Assembly: GCA_017432405.1 (NCBI GenBank)
Contig: JAFRJF010000028.1
Location: 1 to 10,604 of the forward strand
Length of the DNA stretch: 10,604 nt
Source of the DNA: Clostridia bacterium
GTDB taxonomy: Bacteria > Bacillota_A > Clostridia > Christensenellales > Aristaeellaceae
Direction: 5' to 3'
Under the pieces are notes generated by a model. That model ran no database searches and had not been told where the DNA came from. It worked only from the letters and a program-made list of their open reading frames with translations. The position numbers were made by a program, and so were the translations under genes. Below are positions 6,396 through 10,604 of this stretch, piece after piece (within the stretch, counting starts at the first letter, position 1; the number at the start of each line of letters is the position of its first letter).

Positions 6396-6418
6396 AAAGG
6401 AGAGGAATGGAGTTTTGA
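6396..6418 (+). promoter_or_regulatory. RBS and 3-codon minicistron overlapping the rny start
   Basis: AAAGGAGAGG (6396-6405) serves two starts. ATG 6407 opens a frame of only three codons (Met-Glu-Phe) whose TGA (6416-6418) overlaps the TTG start of rny (6415-6417). The distance from AGAGG to the TTG is nine bases, ideal for direct initiation, while the ATG is four bases from AGGAG. The overlap would allow reinitiation. Confidence 0.45.
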
Positions 6419-7956
6419 GTTGGCCAATCGTCGCATTGATTGCGCTGATTGCGTTGGCCATTGGCCTGTTTGCCGGTTATCTGTACCGCAAGAACGGCAT
6501 GGAAAAGAAGATCGGACAGACGGAGGAATTCGTCGCCAATATGCTGGAGGACGCCACCCACAAGGCTGAGGAGAAAAAGAAGGAAGCCGTACTGGAGGCC
6601 AAGGAAGAGATCATCCGCTTGAAGTCGGAGCTTGATAAAGAAGTTCGTGACCGCCGCAACGAGGTTTCGCGGCTTGAGCGCAGGGTGAACCAGCGCGAAG
6701 AGGCATTTGACAAAAAACTGGACAACCTGGAGGCCCGTGAAGAGGCCCTGAACGAGAAGTACAAGGAGGCCGAGCGCCTGGAGGCCGAGGCCAACGAGAT
6801 GCACGCCCGCCAGAAGGACGAGCTGGAGCGGGTGGCCGGCATGACCTCGGACGAGGCCAAGCAGATCCTGATCGACCGCGTGCAGAAGGACGCCTACCAC
6901 GACGCCGCCGTGATGGTGCGCGAGGTGGAGGCCAAGGCCAAGGAAGAGGCCGACAAGCGCGCAAGGGACATCGTGTCCCTGGCCATCCAGAAGTGCGCGG
7001 CGGACCACGTGGCCGAGACCACGGTCTCGGTGGTGGCCCTGCCCAACGACGACATGAAGGGCCGCATCATCGGCCGCGAGGGCCGCAACATCCGCACCCT
7101 CGAAACCGCCACCGGCGTCGACCTGATCATCGACGACACGCCGGAGGCCGTGATCATCTCCGCCTTCGATCCGGTGCGCCGCGAGGTGGCCCGCATCGCC
7201 CTGGAGAAGCTGATCATGGACGGCCGCATCCACCCCGCCCGCATCGAGGAGATGGTGGAGAAGGCCAAGCGCGAGGTGGACAACTCCATCCGCGAGGCCG
7301 GCGAGCAGGCCATCTTCGAGACGAACCTGCACGGCATCCATCCCGAGCTGGTGAAGCTGCTGGGCCGGATGCGCTACCGCACGAGCTACGGCCAGAACGT
7401 GCTGCGCCACTCCATCGAGGTCAGCCACCTGGCCGGCGTCATGGCCGCCGAGCTGGGGGCCGACGTGACCCTGGCCAAGCGGGCGGGTCTTTTGCACGAC
7501 ATCGGCAAGGCCATCGACCACGAGGTCGAGGGCACCCACGTCACCATCGGCGCGGACCTGTGCAAGAAGTTCCGGGAGAACGACCTGGTGGTCAACGCCG
7601 TCGCCGCCCACCACGGCGACGTGGAGCCCAAGAGCGTGGAGGCCGTGCTGGTGCAGGCCGCCGACGCCATCTCCGCGGCGCGCCCCGGCGCGAGGCGCGA
7701 GAGCCTGGAGAACTACATCAAGCGCCTGGAGAAGCTGGAGGGCATCGCCTACTCCTTCGACGGCGTGGAGACCTGCTACGCGATCCAGTCCGGCCGCGAG
7801 GTGCGCATCATCGTCAAGCCCGAGGATGTGAACGACGCCGGCACCCTGATCCTCGCCCGCGAGATCGTCAAGCGGATCGAGAAGGAAATGGAATACCCCG
7901 GCCAGATCAAGGTGAACGTCATCCGCGAGACCCGCGCGGTGGAGTTCGCGAAGTAG
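6415..7956 (+). CDS. rny: Ribonuclease Y
   Basis: RNase Y is the membrane-anchored endoribonuclease that starts mRNA decay in many Firmicutes. The 513-aa product has every family part in order. There is an N-terminal membrane helix (3-24) and a long charged coiled coil (about 28-200, rich in Glu/Lys/Arg). A KH RNA-binding domain includes [12 protein letters not shown] (216-227). The HD domain has HSIEVSH from residue 332 and HDIGK at 361-365, the metal-binding residues of the active site. Length is typical. The start is TTG at 6415: an in-frame TGA at 6394 and no ATG or GTG between leave no other choice, and AGAGG lies nine bases before. It is transcribed from 6296-6324 and ends before two tandem terminators. 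Usual neighbours in other genomes, such as recA or ymdB, are absent here. Confidence 0.97.
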   Translation: MSWPIVALIALIALAIGLFAGYLYRKNGMEKKIGQTEEFVANMLEDATHKAEEKKKEAVLEAKEEIIRLKSELDKEVRDRRNEVSRLERRVNQREEAFDKKLDNLEAREEALNEKYKEAERLEAEANEMHARQKDELERVAGMTSDEAKQILIDRVQKDAYHDAAVMVREVEAKAKEEADKRARDIVSLAIQKCAADHVAETTVSVVALPNDDMKGRIIGREGRNIRTLETATGVDLIIDDTPEAVIISAFDPVRREVARIALEKLIMDGRIHPARIEEMVEKAKREVDNSIREAGEQAIFETNLHGIHPELVKLLGRMRYRTSYGQNVLRHSIEVSHLAGVMAAELGADVTLAKRAGLLHDIGKAIDHEVEGTHVTIGADLCKKFRENDLVVNAVAAHHGDVEPKSVEAVLVQAADAISAARPGARRESLENYIKRLEKLEGIAYSFDGVETCYAIQSGREVRIIVKPEDVNDAGTLILAREIVKRIEKEMEYPGQIKVNVIRETRAVEFAK

Positions 7957-7996
7957 CGGGCAGCGCCCGCCGGCAATTGCTGCCGCGCATTACAGC

Positions 7997-8043
7997 CCCG
8001 GTTTTTGCGCCACTGATTCAAGCGCAAAAACCGGGCGTTTTCT
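7997..8043 (+). terminator. Terminator of rny
   Basis: CCCGGTTTTTGCGC (7997-8010) and GCGCAAAAACCGGG (8022-8035) are perfect 14-bp arms around an 11-base loop, followed by CGTTTTCT. It lies 40 bp after the rny stop. Confidence 0.85.
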
Positions 8044-8049
8044 ATAAAT

Positions 8050-8086
8050 CGCCGCCTCCCTTTGGGGAGGCGGCGGCGTGTTTTTT
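8050..8086 (+). terminator. Second terminator downstream of rny
   Basis: CGCCGCCTCCC (8050-8060) and GGGAGGCGGCG (8065-8075) form a perfect 11-bp GC-rich stem with loop TTTG, then GCGTG and six T (8081-8086). The stem is very stable; the 5-base gap before the T-run is slightly long. Its T-run ends only 11 bp before the next promoter. Confidence 0.75.
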
Positions 8087-8097
8087 CCGCGGCTCTA

Positions 8098-8126
8098 TTG
8101 CCCTTTTCCCCCCGGCATGGTAAAAT
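8098..8126 (+). promoter_or_regulatory. Promoter of the DUF4160 module
   Basis: TTGCCC (8098-8103) and TAAAAT (8121-8126) are spaced by 17 bases. The start of transcription would be about 20 nt before the gene at 8153. With the terminator immediately upstream this makes the next two genes a separate transcription unit. Confidence 0.7.
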
Positions 8127-8152
8127 ACATTGCGAAGGAGAGGCGGTTTTTT

Positions 8153-8425
8153 ATGATGTATCCCTACATGACGCTGAACGACGATACCGAGATCACCCAT
8201 TCCGAGGAAAAACCGGACGGACGGGTCAAGGTGTACATCGAGACGCCGGATGAAAAAGACGGCTTCCACAGTGCGGTCTGCTGGCTGCCGGACTATGCCT
8301 GGCAGGACATTCACGGATATTCGGAATCCGAGATGGACTACTTTCGTCAGCTGGTGCGCAACAACGCCCACCTGATCCTGGAATTTGCCCGGGACGGAGG
8401 AATACTGAATGCCACAACTGCTTAG
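8153..8425 (+). CDS. Unknown small protein paired with DUF4160 gene
   Basis: The 90-aa product is soluble, acidic and rich in aromatic residues. It starts MMYPYMTLNDDTEITHSEEK and contains CWLPDYAWQDIHGYSESEMDYFRQL and a helical end NNAHLILEFARDGGI. I do not recognise a named domain. Short proteins of this look do occur next to DUF4160 proteins, and the pair behaves like a toxin-antitoxin-style or two-component small module. I start at ATG 8153 because AGGAGAGG (8136-8143) lies nine bases before it. The frame is open further upstream, but that part would cross the promoter. Its stop overlaps the next gene by 17 bases, so translation is probably coupled. No function can be given. Confidence 0.8.
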   Translation: MMYPYMTLNDDTEITHSEEKPDGRVKVYIETPDEKDGFHSAVCWLPDYAWQDIHGYSESEMDYFRQLVRNNAHLILEFARDGGILNATTA

Positions 8426-8687
8426 AATCGGCCCCTATACCTTCTATTTCTGGTCCAATGAATCCGACCCGCTGGAGCCGGTTCACGTACACATCGAAGA
8501 GGGCCGTCCCACACCGGACGCCACCAAGGTGTGGATCACCGCCACCGGGCGAGCCTTGCTGTGCCACAACAAATCGAGGATACCTGAGCGCGTGTTGAAC
8601 CGACTGCTGCGCGTTGTCGAGGCGAACGCGGGTGAGTTTGTTCAGGCATGGCGCGAGCACTTCGGGGAAGCGCGCTTTTTCTGCTGA
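8409..8687 (+). CDS. DUF4160 family protein
   Basis: The 92-aa product matches the DUF4160 pattern: a short beta strand (LLRIGPYTFYFWSNE, 4-18), then the family's His motif EPVHVHIEEG with His26 and His28, then a helical tail (RVLNRLLRVVEANAGEFVQAW, 61-81). DUF4160 proteins are small, widespread in bacteria and often encoded beside another small protein, classically DUF2442; their biochemistry is not established. The spaced histidines near an acidic residue could bind a metal, which is inference. GGAGG (8396-8400) is eight bases before the ATG. The gene overlaps its partner by 17 bases and ends before a terminator. Family call is good; a role as one half of a toxin-antitoxin-like pair is a guess. 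Confidence 0.82.
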   Translation: MPQLLRIGPYTFYFWSNESDPLEPVHVHIEEGRPTPDATKVWITATGRALLCHNKSRIPERVLNRLLRVVEANAGEFVQAWREHFGEARFFC

Positions 8688-8718
8688 TCCGAACACAAGG
8701 CCGCTGTCACCGGACTGT

Positions 8719-8752
8719 CAACACCCCAAATCCCGGGTGTTGCTTTCTTTTT
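8719..8752 (+). terminator. Terminator of the DUF4160 module
   Basis: CAACACCC (8719-8726) pairs with GGGTGTTG (8735-8742) around an 8-base loop, followed by the T-rich run CTTTCTTTTT. It is 31 bp after the DUF4160 stop. Confidence 0.75.
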
Positions 8753-8772
8753 GGCCGTCGCAAAGCTATAAT
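8744..8772 (+). promoter_or_regulatory. Promoter of the XRE regulator
   Basis: A consensus -10, TATAAT (8767-8772), lies 45 bp before the ATG. The hexamer 17 bases upstream is TTTCTT, a poor -35 that falls in the T-run of the preceding terminator. Terminator and promoter therefore overlap physically. The weak -35 fits a promoter helped or repressed by a regulator, perhaps the product itself. Confidence 0.5.
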
Positions 8773-8817
8773 GGAATCGACCCGCGGGAGAATTTTGATT
8801 GAAAGGACGGTTTCACG

Positions 8818-9636
8818 ATGGCTGAATTTGGCGAGAACGTGCGCAGGCTGAGGGAGGCGAAGGGCCTGACCCAGCAGAGCCTCGCGGAACAATTGTATGT
8901 GACCCGGCAGGCGGTCTCCCGCTGGGAGGGCGGCTCCCGGTACCCCGACCTGATGACGGCGAAGAAGCTGGCCGAGGCGCTGGACAGCACGATGGACGCG
9001 CTGCTGTCCCAGGAGGATATGAAACAATACGCCCAAAAGGCCCCGGTATTGGAATCGCCGGTGGCAAAGGGCGCGCAGACGGCGGCGCTGGCCTTTGGCT
9101 TCGCGGGCTACCTGGTCCGGCTGTCGTGGTTTCTGACAGGCCTTCGGGACGTGGCCGGCTGGCTGGAGTCCCCCGTCGGCGTCGTCCAGGCGCTCAAGGC
9201 GGCGCTGCTGGCCGCGCTGTTTGGTTATGGCACGCTGATGTCGATCCGGGACCGGTTGACGCCGAAGGTGGCCGCGGCCATTGCCGCGGTCTGGTTCGGA
9301 AGCGCGGCGCTGGCGGACGCGCTCTCCATGGCGCCCCGGATCGGAAACGTGGTGATCCTATGGCTCAAGGCGCTGGCCGGCGGCTGCGTCGTCTGCTATT
9401 ACCTGCGGGACCGCCCGGCACGGCCTTGGCCCGTCTGCGCCATCTGCGCCGGCGGCGGCGTCCTGTCCCTCGTCAGCGCGGCCTATCGCATCCACGTGGC
9501 CCTCGGCCTTGAGGGCGACATGGGCGGGCTGCTGACCGTCAACGCCCTGGTGACCGCCTCCGCCCAGCTGGCCACGCTGTGCCTGCTGTGCGTGATGGCG
9601 CGGACGCTGTACCGCAAGCGCCGGCAGGCGGCATGA
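8818..9636 (+). CDS. XRE-family regulator with C-terminal membrane domain
   Basis: The 272-aa product has an N-terminal Cro/CI-type helix-turn-helix (6-62). It is recognised by LREAKGLTQQSLAEQL, the recognition helix TRQAVSRWEGG (29-39) and the following PDLMTAKKLAEAL, a form very common in Firmicutes. From about residue 87 the protein is hydrophobic, with roughly six membrane segments (near 87-107, 123-141, 151-170, 176-196, 204-226 and 240-264), and it ends with a basic tail RKRRQAA. It is thus a DNA-binding protein tethered to the membrane, likely reporting on an envelope or small-molecule signal; the target genes are unknown. AAAGGA lies about ten bases before the ATG. It stands alone, convergent with the RelBE pair, and may regulate its own promoter or neighbours. 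Confidence 0.88.
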   Translation: MAEFGENVRRLREAKGLTQQSLAEQLYVTRQAVSRWEGGSRYPDLMTAKKLAEALDSTMDALLSQEDMKQYAQKAPVLESPVAKGAQTAALAFGFAGYLVRLSWFLTGLRDVAGWLESPVGVVQALKAALLAALFGYGTLMSIRDRLTPKVAAAIAAVWFGSAALADALSMAPRIGNVVILWLKALAGGCVVCYYLRDRPARPWPVCAICAGGGVLSLVSAAYRIHVALGLEGDMGGLLTVNALVTASAQLATLCLLCVMARTLYRKRRQAA

Positions 9637-9649
9637 GCCCCATTTTTGC

Positions 9650-9679
9650 AAGATAAAGGGGGTCACCCGCGTGACCCCC
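9650..9679 (-). terminator. Terminator between the XRE gene and relBE
   Basis: GGGGGTCAC (9658-9666) and GTGACCCCC (9671-9679) are perfect 9-bp arms around CCGC. Read on the minus strand the stem is followed by TTTATCTT, so it mainly serves relBE, whose toxin gene ends 25 bp away. On the plus strand no T-run follows, so XRE termination here is doubtful. Confidence 0.7.
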
Positions 9680-9704
9680 ATGTGCTCCAGGCCAAACTCC
9701 ACCG

Positions 9705-9974
9705 CTACTGATAGATCTCTCCCCGGTGCCCCACCTCGAGCATCAGGATCACCAGCCGGTCGTCCTGTATGTCGGCGATCAGCCGATAGTTGCCCACCCG
9801 GTAGCGCCAAAGCCCTGCCAGGTTGCCGGTCAGGGCCTTGCCGTGGGCGCGGGCATTCGTACAGCCCTCCAGGTTCTTACGAATCCACCTGATGATCAGA
9901 TTTCGAACGCTGGGATCGAACTTCCTCAACATTTTTTGCGCCGATTTTGAGAATTCGACATGGTATCCGGTCAT
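9705..9974 (-). CDS. relE: RelE/ParE-family toxin
   Basis: The 89-aa product shows the RelE/ParE fold pattern. An N-terminal strand (YHVEFSKSAQKMLRKF) leads into two helices, then the strands LWRYRVGNYRLIADIQ and LVILMLEVGHRGEIYQ. The basic and aromatic residues expected for ribosome-dependent mRNA cleavage are present in the right places: Arg57, Arg59, Arg64, His83, Arg84 and Tyr88. It would inhibit translation when its antitoxin is lost. The antitoxin gene lies just upstream and overlaps it by four bases (ATGA), so the two are translationally coupled. The toxin gene is followed by the terminator at 9650-9679. RelE is more likely than ParE because of the Arg/His/Tyr set, but the mode of action is inferred from family. 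Confidence 0.9.
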   Translation of the reverse strand: MTGYHVEFSKSAQKMLRKFDPSVRNLIIRWIRKNLEGCTNARAHGKALTGNLAGLWRYRVGNYRLIADIQDDRLVILMLEVGHRGEIYQ

Positions 9975-10192
9975 TTCAAGCCAAACTCCTTCTCAATCTC
10001 GTCCAGGCTAAACGTCACCGGGTCGGCCAGGTACTCGGCGTAGGCCTTCTCCGCGGCGCGGACGTCTATCTCGTCCTCGATCTTCTCCAGCGCGGCGCGG
10101 CGCATGAATTCGCTGACGCTGATGCCGTGCAGCTTCGCGAAGTCCTTGATCAGCCGGGAATCCTCGTCAGAAATGCGCAGGGTCATGGTCAT
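9971..10192 (-). CDS. relB: RelB-type antitoxin
   Basis: The 73-aa product has the ribbon-helix-helix start MTMTLRISDEDSRLIKDFAK, the helix HGISVSEFMRRAALEKIE, and a longer acidic C-terminal helix (EKAYAEYLADPVTFSLDEIEKEFGL) that would wrap the toxin. This is the RelB/DUF6290-like antitoxin layout of Firmicutes. It would neutralise the RelE toxin and bind its own promoter as a dimer. I start at the ATG at 10192, since AGGAG (10207-10203) is ten bases upstream. A second ATG two codons later is 16 bases away. The frame is open further, to about 10306, but that part crosses the promoter and a palindromic repeat and is not coding. The control region is the palindrome at 10201-10237. Confidence 0.88.
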   Translation of the reverse strand: MTMTLRISDEDSRLIKDFAKLHGISVSEFMRRAALEKIEDEIDVRAAEKAYAEYLADPVTFSLDEIEKEFGLK

Positions 10193-10200
10193 AAAAATCA

Positions 10201-10246
10201 CGCTCCTTCTGCAATACATTGTATTACAGAAGGAGCGCGTTGTCAA
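10201..10246 (-). promoter_or_regulatory. relBE promoter inside a 37-bp palindromic operator
   Basis: On the minus strand, TTGACA (10246-10241) and TACAAT (10223-10218) are separated by 17 bases. A palindrome at 10201-10237, 18-base arms with a single mismatched pair around one central base (CGCTCCTTCTG and AATACA mirrored), covers most of the spacer, the -10, the likely transcription start and the relB RBS. RelB-type antitoxins repress through ribbon-helix-helix binding to such palindromes, so this is the expected autoregulatory operator. Confidence 0.85.
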
Positions 10247-10256
10247 TGACGGAAAT

Positions 10257-10287
10257 GTGGGACAAGGGGACGGTTCTCTTGTCCCAC
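10257..10287 (+). repeat. REP-like palindromic repeat, copy near relBE
   Basis: GTGGGACAAG (10257-10266) and CTTGTCCCAC (10278-10287) are perfect 10-bp arms. The core GGGACAAGGGGACGGTTCT is on the plus strand. It forms an inverted pair with the copy at 10334-10366. Confidence 0.8.
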
Positions 10288-10333
10288 TTCCAGCCGAAAT
10301 AATCAACGGAAACCTTCGAATGATCTCGCGAAA

Positions 10334-10366
10334 AATGGGACGGAAGAACCGTCCCCTTGTCCCATT
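10334..10366 (-). repeat. REP-like palindromic repeat, inverted partner
   Basis: AATGGGAC (10334-10341) and GTCCCATT (10359-10366) are outer arms. An alternative tighter stem uses GGGACGG (10337-10343) with CCGTCCC (10349-10355) around AAGAA. The core GGGACAAGGGGACGGTTCT is on the minus strand, opposite to the copy at 10257-10287, 46 bp away. Confidence 0.8.
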
Positions 10367-10436
10367 AAGGTGCCGTCTCCTTGTGCGCCCCCGGTGTTCG
10401 TCTGTGATAATTAACGCAATCAGTATCCCCGCGCGA

Positions 10437-10466
10437 TTGACACGCCCGTGCGGGCAATACTACAAT
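10437..10466 (+). promoter_or_regulatory. Promoter with inverted repeat in its spacer
   Basis: TTGACA (10437-10442) and TACAAT (10461-10466) are spaced by 18 bases. Inside the spacer is GCCCGTGCGGGC (10444-10455), perfect 5-bp arms around TG, placed where a repressor would block polymerase. It reads toward the window end, but I see no gene starting in the remaining 138 bases, only a hairpin at 10493. Confidence 0.45.
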
Positions 10467-10492
10467 CCGGTTTTTGACAGCAAAATCGAGAA

Positions 10493-10535
10493 AAAAGCCG
10501 CAAAAGGCCCGTAAATAGGGCATTTTGAGGCTTTT
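10493..10535 (-). terminator. Long hairpin, likely terminator of a minus-strand gene beyond the window
   Basis: The stem has three blocks, AAAAGCC/GGCTTTT, CAAAA/TTTTG and GCCC/GGGC, separated by single mismatches, with a 7-base loop (10511-10517). On the minus strand the stem runs into six T in a row, which fits an intrinsic terminator for a gene entering from the right edge. On the plus strand it is followed by AAAAATTT, so it could instead act as an attenuator for the promoter at 10437. Confidence 0.5.
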
Positions 10536-10604
10536 AAAAATTTACCGGATACACGTTACATCAAGGGTTTTTCGTCACAGAGCAGATATTTCTCATTACT
10601 TTAA
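10536..10604. other. AT-rich right edge; possible C-terminal tail of a minus-strand gene
   Basis: One minus-strand frame is open from the edge for 13 codons and ends at a TGA at 10563-10561, about 25 bases before the hairpin at 10493-10535. That fits the end of a gene beyond the window, but 13 codons are too few to call one. Nothing else is visible here apart from ACCGGAT (10544-10550), which mirrors ATCCGGT at 10465-10471. Confidence 0.25.

Noticed and set aside
6247..7614. A 455-codon open frame on the minus strand across rny
   Set aside because: Antisense shadow of RNase Y; the repetitive hydrophobic/Asp/His composition reflects the reversed coiled-coil and KH/HD codons.
6993..8123. A 376-codon plus-strand frame overlapping the end of rny
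   Set aside because: Arg/Gly/Pro/His-rich translation typical of a wrong frame; it runs through both terminators of rny.
8078..8152. Longer version of the 90-aa gene starting near 8078
   Set aside because: It would begin in the terminator of rny and cross the promoter at 8098-8126; the RBS is placed for ATG 8153.
10193..10306. N-terminal extension of the RelB antitoxin
   Set aside because: The extension would be translated from the promoter, operator and a palindromic repeat; residues encoded there are the typical false-ORF translation of that repeat.
347..10366. CRISPR array made from the GGGACAAGGGG repeats
   Set aside because: The units are scattered through the window in both orientations with no regular spacers, and no cas genes are present; they fit REP-like palindromes instead.
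1..10604. tRNA, rRNA or insertion sequence
   Set aside because: I looked for tRNA-like cloverleaves, rRNA segments, transposase motifs and terminal inverted repeats and saw none that I can support.

Overview
This is a GC-rich stretch of bacterial chromosome with strong AGGAGG-type ribosome binding sites and a TTG-started RNase Y. It also carries an acetolactate decarboxylase, a Firmicutes-style HTH regulator with a membrane tail, and short palindromic repeats built on GGGACAAGGGGACGG. Together these suggest an anaerobic, high-GC member of the Clostridia (Christensenellales/Oscillospirales-like). That placement is inference; there is no rRNA or marker gene to fix it.

Layout. Position 1-181 is the start of an unrecognised minus-strand membrane protein. 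Position 182-431 holds an operator-like inverted repeat, a short relic resembling the start region of the methyltransferase at 5705, and two palindromic repeats. A secreted acetolactate decarboxylase (432-1220, minus) is divergent from a secreted alpha/beta hydrolase (1631-2587), which is followed 34 bp later by a 973-residue MscS-family channel (2622-5543). The channel has two large extracytoplasmic inserts, the second Cache-like. A tandem 52-bp repeat (5581-5684) leads into a small RsmC/YbxB-like methyltransferase (5705-6277), then RNase Y (6415-7956) with its own consensus promoter and two tandem terminators. Next comes a self-contained two-gene module (8153-8687: a 90-aa unknown protein plus a DUF4160 protein) with its own promoter and terminator, and an XRE-type regulator with a multi-pass membrane domain (8818-9636). 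A RelBE-type toxin-antitoxin pair on the minus strand (9705-10192) follows, whose promoter lies inside a 37-bp palindrome. The last 400 bp hold an inverted pair of palindromic repeats, a promoter with an inverted repeat in its spacer, and a nested hairpin that could be a terminator for a minus-strand gene beyond the window.

How it fits together. The hydrolase and sensor-channel look like one envelope-facing transcription unit, opposite a secreted decarboxylase controlled from the same 410-bp divergent region. The right half is a set of small, independently transcribed modules (DUF4160 pair, XRE regulator, RelBE) separated by terminators and palindromic repeats, as is typical of an accessory region. 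The most unusual items are the dual-sensor MscS channel, the methyltransferase-start relic beside a palindromic repeat, and the RelBE promoter/RBS palindrome.
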